Part shown: piece by piece, positions 27,001 to 33,251 of the stretch
How positions within the stretch are numbered: the first letter of the stretch is position 1
How the letters are laid out: each line of letters opens with the position of its first letter
Source of the DNA: an uncultured Alteromonadales bacterium
GTDB lineage: Bacteria > Pseudomonadota > Gammaproteobacteria > Pseudomonadales > Cellvibrionaceae
Direction of reading: 5' to 3'
DNA: 49,525 nt
Assembly (NCBI GenBank): GCA_937864365.1
Contig: CALMJT010000059.1
Span: 1 to 49,525 of the forward strand
Position numbers and translations under genes: made by a program
The notes under the pieces: generated by a model
What the model was told of the DNA's origin: nothing
Database searches by the model: none
Seen by the model: only the letters and a program-made list of their open reading frames with translations

Positions 27001-27163
27001 TAAATTCAAAAACCCATCAGGACTCACCGCATCATTGGGCGTAGAAAACATATTTGATAAAGACCCCCCCTTCGTCGCCTCAGCTCTTACCGATAACTTT
27101 GACGGTTTTGCCTACAACCCCAAACAACGCTTTTTTTATAGTCGAATAACCTACTTCTTTTAA
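24053..27163 (+). CDS. TonB-dependent receptor with N-terminal STN signalling domain
   Basis: A 1036-residue outer-membrane receptor. A long N-terminus with a hydrophobic signal segment (about 44-65) is followed by a secretin/TonB short N-terminal domain (about 74-145; AQELSTSLRDLGIVFNLSII). A TonB-box-like EEVTVYD lies at about 161-167. The plug domain contains NNTLVLINGHRV, ERVEILTDGASALYGSDAIAGVVNIV, and the large beta-barrel ends in an aromatic residue (RITYFF). The STN domain together with the sigma/FecR pair upstream indicates ligand-dependent signalling. The substrate is unknown; this plug type occurs in receptors for peptides, glycans and other organics, so iron should not be assumed. 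The hydroxylase gene starts 2 nt after its stop codon. Confidence 0.92.
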   Translation: MAKAPKLSKQTKVFNLGFAARCPVFAKQPDKAVEVGTKTQFSINLKLILATILMLGAAFVTSICRANIDQKKLLSLPAQELSTSLRDLGIVFNLSIIYPANALKGLSAEPLNGQYSPREAVEKLLINTRFSSKIINNQVVAIVPRTSELSPQEQEYIQPTFYEEVTVYDKPILGSRIGEHNFNASAPVTVITAPELRATGAQTLIEFLKFNPAVAGNSTSTTVSNGGDGSATVTLRGLPANNTLVLINGHRVAFNGLAGDSVDLNTISPNAIERVEILTDGASALYGSDAIAGVVNIVLRDEFEGVQVEQYYGESSRSDLETTTTSLLAGRKWGNLSLLVAASTYEQEGLFSRERDFSATADARSQGGIDLRSSSTPNARIRLNNDQVVTFNESGVSLANNGNVNDVIQVDDSGDFREATDEDLFDFNQFTSSTSPSERDNIYFAGKYDIDEFTQIKANASYANTKATITLAPLPLFSSFENPPITVSAGNIFNPFNQEITDIRRRFTELGSREQINESDVYRYSFGINGANELFDWSLNTFWTRTASTQTRTGLVDAERLARAVGPTDQCLGIDRDGCVPVDLFGPAGSITQDQLDYIGLQERSRGTSDLRGINTELQGSTSIFPAGTSRYAIGFEWRYERTRLAVDSTNDSTEYVGGNETQSVNGKRTIGEGYFEWHIPVLANGPLVDSVDLELAARLSRYSDFGYNSSPKLGIKVRPNQNVLLRSTFGRGFRAPSISEQRIEGFQSQSFLVDPCSIAENVGVLPGCNQLSDATRNQFQTTFVSDNNLKPEKSENITLGFVLTPEAFPGWRFSFDWFRIDQKDIIDTNPQALVDLNATTNEFQDLIIRDERGNISEIITPAVNLGTRTVVGLDISWRYIVETEKYGAFALNGNAVNLRKYRQQQSSNNEPEDLAGIFTDSSSQGTGALPEWKASTNLEWTKNHWQINYGINFIDSMTETIPRTDSTRKINSWLTHNAQASYKFKNPSGLTASLGVENIFDKDPPFVASALTDNFDGFAYNPKQRFFYSRITYFF

Positions 27164-27165
27164 TA

Positions 27166-28025
27166 ATGAATAAAAACTCTTACTTAGAAACTCTCCTTGA
27201 GGTATCAAACTTAGAAAATAAAAAGAAAATAGCTGATGCCGAAAAAATTTTAGAAAAACTTCTTAATGAACACTATCAAAATTGGCTAGTATTACTTTTT
27301 TGTGGATATAACAAATTCTTAGCTAAGAAACTGGATGAGGCGCTTATATTTTTCTTCAGTGCCTCTGAGCTTAATGAGGCTGTCTACACATTGTGGAACG
27401 ACTCAAGGTACGACATGCGTATTCGAATGCGCTCTCGAGAGTGCTCCATAGCACTCAGAAATCATTTCACGAATTTACACAGCAACTGCGTGAGAGAGTT
27501 CACTGATTCTAATAGAATACTAAATTCAATTTGGACTCGCACACACAACCAGAAATATAAGTTTCCTAATGAAACCAGACGACCACAGCTGTTCTACATA
27601 CCAGACCTTTCAGATGACACATTCTTCGACCCAAAAACCTTCAACTGGTATGACTCATACCAGAGTATAAAAGACTCTCTGCAGGAGGAATATCAGTCAA
27701 TTAAACCCCTGTTACAAGAGATGCAACATCCGTATTTAGACAAAAATTTTTATGCGCCTTCAGGGCTCGAGAACCTTACAGGGTCTTCTGACTGGTCCTC
27801 CGTTGACTTGTATAAACAAGGTTTTAAAAATAAAGATTTATGCAACAACTTACGCCAGACGTTCAATTTTTTGGATTCAGTTCCTACTTACAACCTTAAG
27901 AATGGACCCGAAGAAATTTTTTTATCGAGACTGAAGGGAAATTCAAGCATACCCATTCATTATGGTGAATCTAACCATTCTTTGACAGTGCATATTCCAT
28001 TAGAGGTTCATCCACAATCCGGTAT
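27166..28025 (+). pseudogene. aspartyl/asparaginyl beta-hydroxylase-like gene, 5' part (split by IS)
   Basis: The 5' 286 codons of a gene disrupted by the IS3 element at 28026. The N-terminal ~90 residues are helical and TPR-like (KKIADAEKILEKLLNEHYQN, FFFSASELNEAVYTLW). From about residue 170 it reads as an Asp/Asn beta-hydroxylase domain (PF05118-type 2-oxoglutarate/Fe oxygenase) with PIHYGESNHSLTVHIPLEV, holding the first metal-binding His. Joining 28025 to 29278 restores one ORF of 368 residues through SGIGVNGQWQ. As it stands, translation stops six codons into the IS, so the oxygenase fold lacks its last strands. It is coupled to the receptor gene (2-nt gap). Confidence 0.9.
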
Positions 28026-28053
28026 TGTAGTGGTTTAATAATCTCGTACCAGC
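28026..28053 (+). repeat. left terminal inverted repeat of the IS3 element
   Basis: Begins TGTAGTGGTTTAATAATC. Compared with the right end (29246-29273 on the minus strand), the first nine bases are identical and later positions match in part, including TACCA. A further TGTAGGG/TGTAGGA similarity extends just inside both ends. Confidence 0.9.
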
Positions 28054-28090
28054 TTGTAGGGTAAACTGCCCCAAACAAAGGAACCTACAA

Positions 28091-28396
28091 ATGGCCTATA
28101 AAAACTATCCTCCTAAATTTAAACACGAATCAGCAGCTCTAGTTTTAGATCAAGGATACACCATTCAAGAAGCGTGTGACGCCGTGGGTGTTGGTCAAAC
28201 AGCGATTCGACGCTGGGTAACTCAACTGCAAGAAGAACGAGCCGGAAATACGCCTCAAAAAGCTAAGGCATTAACCGCTGAACATCAAGAAATTCAAGCA
28301 CTAAAAGAAGAAGTTAAACGCTTGAAACGGGAGAAAGAAATATTAAAAAAGGCATCAGCGCTCTTGATGTCAGAAACCTTCAACGGTTCCAATTAA
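28091..28396 (+). CDS. IS3-family transposase OrfA
   Basis: A 101-residue OrfA. An N-terminal helix-turn-helix (YTIQEACDAVGVGQTAIRRWV) binds the IS ends. A C-terminal leucine-zipper-like coiled coil (IQALKEEVKRLKREKEILKK) mediates oligomer formation. AAAGGAA precedes the ATG. Its frame overlaps the start of the orfB frame, as usual for this family. Confidence 0.93.
   Translation: MAYKNYPPKFKHESAALVLDQGYTIQEACDAVGVGQTAIRRWVTQLQEERAGNTPQKAKALTAEHQEIQALKEEVKRLKREKEILKKASALLMSETFNGSN
28345..28351 (+). other. programmed -1 frameshift site (A AAA AAG)
   Basis: In the orfA frame the codons read TTA AAA AAG, giving the classic slippery heptamer AAAAAAG. A -1 slip continues without stop through KKGISALDVRNLQRFQLIDA into OrfB, producing the OrfAB transposase. 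Confidence 0.85.
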
Positions 28397-28431
28397 TTGA
28401 TGCATTAAGTGCGCAGTACAGTCAAAGAGAA

Positions 28432-29229
28432 TTGTCTGACGTGTTTGATGTACCTCGCAGTACTTACAACAGTTATCGTCAGCGCTTGCTAATCCTAGAT
28501 ATGGAACGAATTCGTTTACGCGCTAGAGTAGCGTCTATTCACCGAAAGTCTCGTGGTAGCGCCGGTGCTCGTACGATTTGCGGCGTACTCAATCAATCGG
28601 GAGAATCCATCGGGCTTTTTAAAGTAAGACGATTGATGTCCGAACAAAATCTTAGCAGTAAACAGCCGGGGCCTAAGAGGTTTAAAGTCGCAAATAAACC
28701 ATCAAACGTTGCAAACAATACATTGAACCGAGAGTTTACCATTGAACGCCCGAATCACGTCTGGTGCGGCGATGTGACTTATCTCTGGAGCGGTACACAA
28801 TGGCTGTATTTAGCGTTGGTTATTGATTTATTTTCTAGACGTATCGTTGGCTGGGCAATATCAGACAGTCCAGATACGACACTCACAAACAAAGCATTAA
28901 CAACCGCGTACTACTCACGAGGCAAACCGAAACACGTTCTCTTTCATTCGGATCAGGGCTGCCATTACACCAGTTATCAATACCAGCAATCATTAACTGA
29001 TTTTAAAATGATCCAAAGCTTAAGTCGGCGAGGAAATTGTTGGGACAACGCCCCAATGGAGCGAGTTTTTCGAACATTAAAAACAGAATGGATACCGGAA
29101 ATTGGCTACGAATCAGTAAACCAAGCAACAACTGATGTATTTGCATTTATACGATACTACAATTTTATACGCGGACACAGCTACAACAACTACGCAACAC
29201 CAGCTGAAGTTGAGAAAGCATTTAAATGA
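28432..29229 (+). CDS. IS3-family transposase OrfB (DDE/rve integrase domain)
   Basis: The catalytic part of the transposase. It is 265 residues from the first start codon in frame, but is really made by -1 frameshifting from orfA at 28345. An HTH_21-type region (RARVASIHRKSRGSAGARTI) is followed by the rve core with catalytic Asp in VWCGDVTYLW, Asp in LFHSDQGCHYTS and Glu in NAPMERVFRTLKTEW. The catalytic triad is intact, so the element may be active. The stop codon is 16 nt before the right terminal repeat. Confidence 0.93.
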   Translation: MSDVFDVPRSTYNSYRQRLLILDMERIRLRARVASIHRKSRGSAGARTICGVLNQSGESIGLFKVRRLMSEQNLSSKQPGPKRFKVANKPSNVANNTLNREFTIERPNHVWCGDVTYLWSGTQWLYLALVIDLFSRRIVGWAISDSPDTTLTNKALTTAYYSRGKPKHVLFHSDQGCHYTSYQYQQSLTDFKMIQSLSRRGNCWDNAPMERVFRTLKTEWIPEIGYESVNQATTDVFAFIRYYNFIRGHSYNNYATPAEVEKAFK

Positions 29230-29245
29230 TAAAAACCTCCTACAG

Positions 29246-29273
29246 GGTGGTATGAAAATAATTGACCACTACA
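29246..29273 (-). repeat. right terminal inverted repeat of the IS3 element
   Basis: On the minus strand it begins TGTAGTGGTCAATTATTTTC, matching the left end. On the plus strand it contains an ATG at 29252 that is in frame with the downstream hydroxylase fragment. Confidence 0.9.
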
Positions 29274-29524
29274 GTATTGGTGTGAATGGTCAATGGCAAA
29301 TGTGGAATAAAGAAAGAGAACTTATTATTTTTGATGACTCTTACATTCATGAAGCCAAAAATGAAAATAAAAAAATGAGAACTGTTTTAATTTTATCTTT
29401 ATGGAATCCGCGCTTAAATTCAGAAGAAATTATAGCCCTACAAAATACTTTCAATAAGAGAAAACAGGAAACATTAAAACTACAAAATAAGCTCAAGAAC
29501 AAAATTGCAATTTTAACTCAATGA
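29274..29524 (+). pseudogene. aspartyl/asparaginyl beta-hydroxylase-like gene, 3' part
   Basis: The C-terminal ~82 codons of the split hydroxylase, beginning with the second GTAT copy. It reads GVNGQWQMWNKERELIIFDD then SYIHEAKN. The second metal-binding His lies in this last segment, followed by the closing strand MRTVLILSLWNPRL. Without the 5' part it cannot form the jelly-roll oxygenase. An ATG within the IS end (29252), with AGGG just upstream, could start a fusion peptide. It overlaps the 3' end of the convergent sulfotransferase gene by 12 nt. Confidence 0.88.
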
Positions 29525-31372
29525 GAGCTCTGGAAAATCTATGCTTATCTTCTTTTTGTTGTTCTCACTTAAATCACGCAATATTTGATCATGATATTTT
29601 TTCCAAGAGCCAACTCCTTTATTATTAATAGTTTTTCTAACCTGAAGCTCACTAAATGTGTAACTGGGTTTATCATGTCGTTTTAGGTGAAGATACTCAT
29701 CCTCCCAGCGAAAGCCCAAAAACTTATAAACCTTACTCATAACTTCAGATGGATTTTCAACAAGTTTTTCATAGGACACAACTTTAATATCATCAGGATA
29801 TCTAGAAACCCATGTCTGCGTAATAGACTTAGTTAAGTAATAGTAATCTACGATATCATCCAAGTTACACGCGTAATTATGTCCATCTGAAAAGTTATGT
29901 TTAAACACCGACAAAGCGACATCTAACACATTTCTTTCCATTACAATGATTTTAGCATTGGGGAATATAGCCTTAATAACACTAATATAACCTATATTAT
30001 GAGGCATTTTGTCAACAAAACATTTTCGTGAAATTTTTGCCTGCGCAAAATAATCGTCTCTATGTTTCTTAACTATTTCTTCATACTGATATTGACTTGA
30101 CATTCCATTTATCGAATCAATAAAGTGGCTAGAAATAAGAGGTATAGTCTCAATTTCTCCACAGGTCTGTACATCAGGATGCTGACCAAGCAGCTTTTCC
30201 AATAAAGTTGTTCCGCTTCGAGGAACACCCACAACAAAAATTGGCAACTGATCATTCGGAATATCGGTGAATCTAGATCTAAAGTTTACAAATTTATAAA
30301 AGAAATCTCGCTGTCGATCAGAAGAGTATAGCTTGTTTTTTTCTTTAAGCGATCGATGTTGAAGCTTATTCGACTGAGTCCAACATTCAAAAGCTTCATT
30401 TTTCAAATTTAATCTATCCTTCATCTTCCCTAACGAATACAGGCTATTTACTAGATTGAAGTCATTCATTGACTTGTGAGTTACAACAGCCTCTAAGTTA
30501 TTGATCAATTCGGGCAAATCTTCCTCTTTAGACAAATCGGAAAGAATACTCCAAGCTTCGCTCAGAGATGAATCGATAAGCACAGCCCTACTCGCAGAGA
30601 TCAAAGACTCTTCATACCTGCCCTCAAGGCGTTGGATTTTAGCCAATAGCAACTCTTTTTTACTTAATAGGAAATCGTTTACAGGATCCTCCTCCCAAAA
30701 TCCGATGGATTGCTTTGCCAAATCTAAATTTCGAGACATTAAGTAAAGATCTGTTGTGCGTATACAATCTATCGGGTTTTTACCCACCTGACTTAAGTAT
30801 TGATTATTAAACTTTATCGCAAGATCATAATCTTTCATTTTTGCGGATATAATCGATAAACGCTTTAGATGATTACTAGAAATATTTTTTATATTTAACA
30901 AATAATTTAAATCACCAATACATAAATGCCTGACTCCAGACAATGCATTTATTTCGCAACGCAAAACCAAAAGTTCCAAATCCCAAACTTTGATACTTGA
31001 CATAAACCTATACGCAAGTGAAGTTGCGTTGAGCTTCTTACACAATGAAAGCGCAGGTACATTAATGTCACAGTGCAGTTTTTCATTAGATAATTTTATT
31101 AAATATTCCAAAGATTTCTGAATATCGTTTAAGACATAGCAGCATGCAGAACAATTGTATAATGCCTCTTGACATTTAATATCTATACTCAATGCTTTTT
31201 CGAAATAACTTAATGCAACCGCATAATTTTTTCTTGATTGAAAAAAATTACCTACCATCAGACAATCATCAACCGAAGTAATTTCTGACGAAAATTTATG
31301 CATGTATGACTCTAATTTATTGGTATTAATAGAGCTCAGTTCATTTAAGATTTCTAGTAATTTGCTTTTCAT
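29513..31372 (-). CDS. TPR-repeat sulfotransferase
   Basis: A 619-residue protein. The N-terminal ~350 residues are tetratricopeptide-type helices (e.g. YAVALSYFEKALSIDIKCQE, RYEESLISASRAVLIDSSLSE). The C-terminal sulfotransferase domain (about 375-600, Sulfotransfer_3 type) has the PAPS 5'-phosphosulfate loop VGVPRSGTTLLEKLLG (Arg385) and the 3'-phosphate region NVLDVALSVFKHNF. No signal peptide is present, so it is cytoplasmic. It should transfer sulfate from PAPS to a hydroxyl; TPR fusions of this type suggest a protein or peptide acceptor, but this is inference. It starts 6 nt after the stop of the TPR-oxygenase gene, clearly one operon. The gene is visibly AT-richer than the flanking housekeeping genes. 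Confidence 0.85.
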   Translation of the reverse strand: MKSKLLEILNELSSINTNKLESYMHKFSSEITSVDDCLMVGNFFQSRKNYAVALSYFEKALSIDIKCQEALYNCSACCYVLNDIQKSLEYLIKLSNEKLHCDINVPALSLCKKLNATSLAYRFMSSIKVWDLELLVLRCEINALSGVRHLCIGDLNYLLNIKNISSNHLKRLSIISAKMKDYDLAIKFNNQYLSQVGKNPIDCIRTTDLYLMSRNLDLAKQSIGFWEEDPVNDFLLSKKELLLAKIQRLEGRYEESLISASRAVLIDSSLSEAWSILSDLSKEEDLPELINNLEAVVTHKSMNDFNLVNSLYSLGKMKDRLNLKNEAFECWTQSNKLQHRSLKEKNKLYSSDRQRDFFYKFVNFRSRFTDIPNDQLPIFVVGVPRSGTTLLEKLLGQHPDVQTCGEIETIPLISSHFIDSINGMSSQYQYEEIVKKHRDDYFAQAKISRKCFVDKMPHNIGYISVIKAIFPNAKIIVMERNVLDVALSVFKHNFSDGHNYACNLDDIVDYYYLTKSITQTWVSRYPDDIKVVSYEKLVENPSEVMSKVYKFLGFRWEDEYLHLKRHDKPSYTFSELQVRKTINNKGVGSWKKYHDQILRDLSENNKKKISIDFPELSLS

Positions 31373-31378
31373 GAAATA

Positions 31379-33178
31379 TTACTGTATTGGGACTGCATCA
31401 AAAGGTGTAGTTATTCTGAAACTTGGACCTAAGAATTTATCAGTACCATGCCAAAAATACGACGGAAATAATACTACTGATCCTCTTGTTGGGTTTACAT
31501 CTAAATCACTGTTATCATTTGGTATCAGGCTTGATGGGGATCGTCCCAAAAACAATGATCCATTTTTATCAAACTCATTGAACTCTGGCACTTCGATATA
31601 TACAGCGGAACTCAACCATCCATCCGAATGAATGTGGCTCTGGTGATATCCACCCGGAGTTAATTTAATCGACCAAGAGCCAACTATAGAACATTTACCT
31701 GTATTTCGACGTAAAAAAGGATGTGTAGAATCTGATGGTAGGCTCAACATGTAATTTTTAAGGATTTCCTCGAGACTCTGTCGTAATTTTTTTATTTCTT
31801 TAGAATTTCTATTTAGCAATTTCCCCGGGATTTGCGACCCCCCTCTCACACTTTGATTACTTGGTTCCCGAAGATTTGGATGAATGCTAAGTAAGTATAC
31901 TTTCAGCTGAGAAAGGTCTTCTGTTGAATATCCAAAATCGAATAAGCTAAATTCTTTCACAAACTTATTATAATCACATAACCAATTGTAGTTACCAGCC
32001 TGAGTTTTCTTCCATATAACACTGTAATACGCCAAAGCGAGCTGTGAGTCTGTTTCGGAAACATCGAAATATTTCCTCATTATAGCTTCAGCATCTTCGA
32101 GATACTCATTTCTAATTAAATATTCAACATACTTTAATGTTACAGATGGTGAATTTTCCTCAAGAGTTAAAGACTGGTACAGTGATTTTGATAAATTAGC
32201 ATTACCGATTTTTTCATAATATTCAGCCATCAATATATTGAGATGTTTACTTTGAATCCCCCCAAACGAATCAATAGATTTCCGCACCTCAAGCAGATCA
32301 TTTTTCTTCAAAAGACACTTCAAATACTCAATAGCAAAATATTCGTCAAACTCTATTTCGTACAAGAATTTCTGGTAGGTAGATCCGTATAAATGGAGTT
32401 GATTTGTTTGATAATAAATTTCATTAATACTCTTATGAGCTAACTGATATCTAGGAAAAGAACTAATAATTTGCTCTAGTAATCGCTGAGCTGACTCATA
32501 GTCACCAAGTTCATATAGAGATGTGCTTAGATTATATATTGGCTCTGGCTTTGAGCTATCTATCTCTAGACATTTCGAAAACGACTGCTTTGCCTTTTCA
32601 AACTCACATAGTTCTAAATAGATTAAACCTAAATTATTGAGATATGCAGCAAGGCTCTTTCCTACTCCGTGCTTTATAGCTTTTTGGTAAGATAATTCGG
32701 CTTTTTCCCAATGAGAATCATGTCGATACAAATCTCCACTTACACCGTGAAAACTTGAGTTGGTAGGATGTTGCAATAGAAATTTTTCGACGGATTTTTT
32801 GCATTCACTGTATTTTTTTTGCATCACCAATACACTGAGCAAACCCTGTTTAGGCGAAAGATATGAGGGATGTACCTCGAAAGCCTGCTTATAAGCTCTC
32901 TCTGCCTGATGAAGTTGATTATTGAACTTATAAAAATTACCCAAGTTATTTAGTAATTCAGGATCTTTCGCACCTAGTTGAACAGCTTTTTCCAAGCACT
33001 TTATGGCGTCACCGATTTTACCATCCTGAAAATGGGCAATGCCCAACAAATGATATAGATTTATATCATTTTTATTTTTAGTCATTAAGTTTTGTATTAA
33101 AGCTGTCGCCTTTGGAATGTCTTTATTCTGAATTAATTTATAAATTCTGTTGAATAGCTCAGAATAAGTCTCACTCAT
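31379..33178 (-). CDS. TPR-repeat 2OG-Fe(II) oxygenase
   Basis: A 599-residue protein. Many TPR units fill residues about 1-330 (e.g. INLYHLLGIAHFQDGKIGDA, PELLNNLGNFYKFNNQLHQA, PEPIYNLSTSLYELGDYESA). The C-terminal oxygenase domain (about 485-597, 2OG-FeII_Oxy_5 type) has His515-x-His517-x-Asp519 in SHIHSDGW, His577 in SYFWHGT and an Arg in FRITTPFD for 2-oxoglutarate. No signal peptide is present. It likely hydroxylates a protein or peptide bound by the TPR part; the substrate is unknown. AGAGG precedes the ATG. It lies downstream of the second receptor, behind a terminator hairpin, and upstream of the TPR-sulfotransferase. Confidence 0.82.
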   Translation of the reverse strand: MSETYSELFNRIYKLIQNKDIPKATALIQNLMTKNKNDINLYHLLGIAHFQDGKIGDAIKCLEKAVQLGAKDPELLNNLGNFYKFNNQLHQAERAYKQAFEVHPSYLSPKQGLLSVLVMQKKYSECKKSVEKFLLQHPTNSSFHGVSGDLYRHDSHWEKAELSYQKAIKHGVGKSLAAYLNNLGLIYLELCEFEKAKQSFSKCLEIDSSKPEPIYNLSTSLYELGDYESAQRLLEQIISSFPRYQLAHKSINEIYYQTNQLHLYGSTYQKFLYEIEFDEYFAIEYLKCLLKKNDLLEVRKSIDSFGGIQSKHLNILMAEYYEKIGNANLSKSLYQSLTLEENSPSVTLKYVEYLIRNEYLEDAEAIMRKYFDVSETDSQLALAYYSVIWKKTQAGNYNWLCDYNKFVKEFSLFDFGYSTEDLSQLKVYLLSIHPNLREPSNQSVRGGSQIPGKLLNRNSKEIKKLRQSLEEILKNYMLSLPSDSTHPFLRRNTGKCSIVGSWSIKLTPGGYHQSHIHSDGWLSSAVYIEVPEFNEFDKNGSLFLGRSPSSLIPNDNSDLDVNPTRGSVVLFPSYFWHGTDKFLGPSFRITTPFDAVPIQ

Positions 33179-33193
33179 ATAAACCTCTCACCT

Positions 33194-33228
33194 AAAAAAA
33201 GCGTCGATAAAAATCGACGCTTTTTTTT
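33194..33228. terminator. bidirectional-type terminator between receptor 2 and the TPR genes
   Basis: A perfect 8-bp stem, GCGTCGAT (33201-33208) and ATCGACGC (33213-33220), with an AAAA loop, A7 before and T8 after. On the minus strand it lies 31 nt after the receptor stop codon and ends only 15 nt before the TPR-oxygenase start, leaving little room for a separate promoter. Confidence 0.9.
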
Positions 33229-33251
33229 ACAAGTAAAAGATAATTTATCTA

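Larger units (their letters stand above)
28026..29273 (+). mobile_element. IS3-family insertion sequence, 1248 bp
   Basis: A complete element. The terminal inverted repeats (28026-28053 and 29246-29273) begin TGTAGTGGT on both strands, ending in CA as in the IS3 family, and share the inner block TACCA. The target duplication is GTAT (28022-28025 and 29274-29277). It carries overlapping-frame orfA and orfB with an AAAAAAG slippery site. Both frames are intact and the TSD is perfect, so the insertion looks recent. It interrupts the beta-hydroxylase gene in the sense orientation. Confidence 0.95.

Noticed and set aside
24053-27163. Calling the first receptor an iron-siderophore receptor
   Set aside because: The FecI/FecR context alone does not define the ligand; the plug subtype and hydroxylase/sulfotransferase neighbours give no siderophore genes or Fur box.
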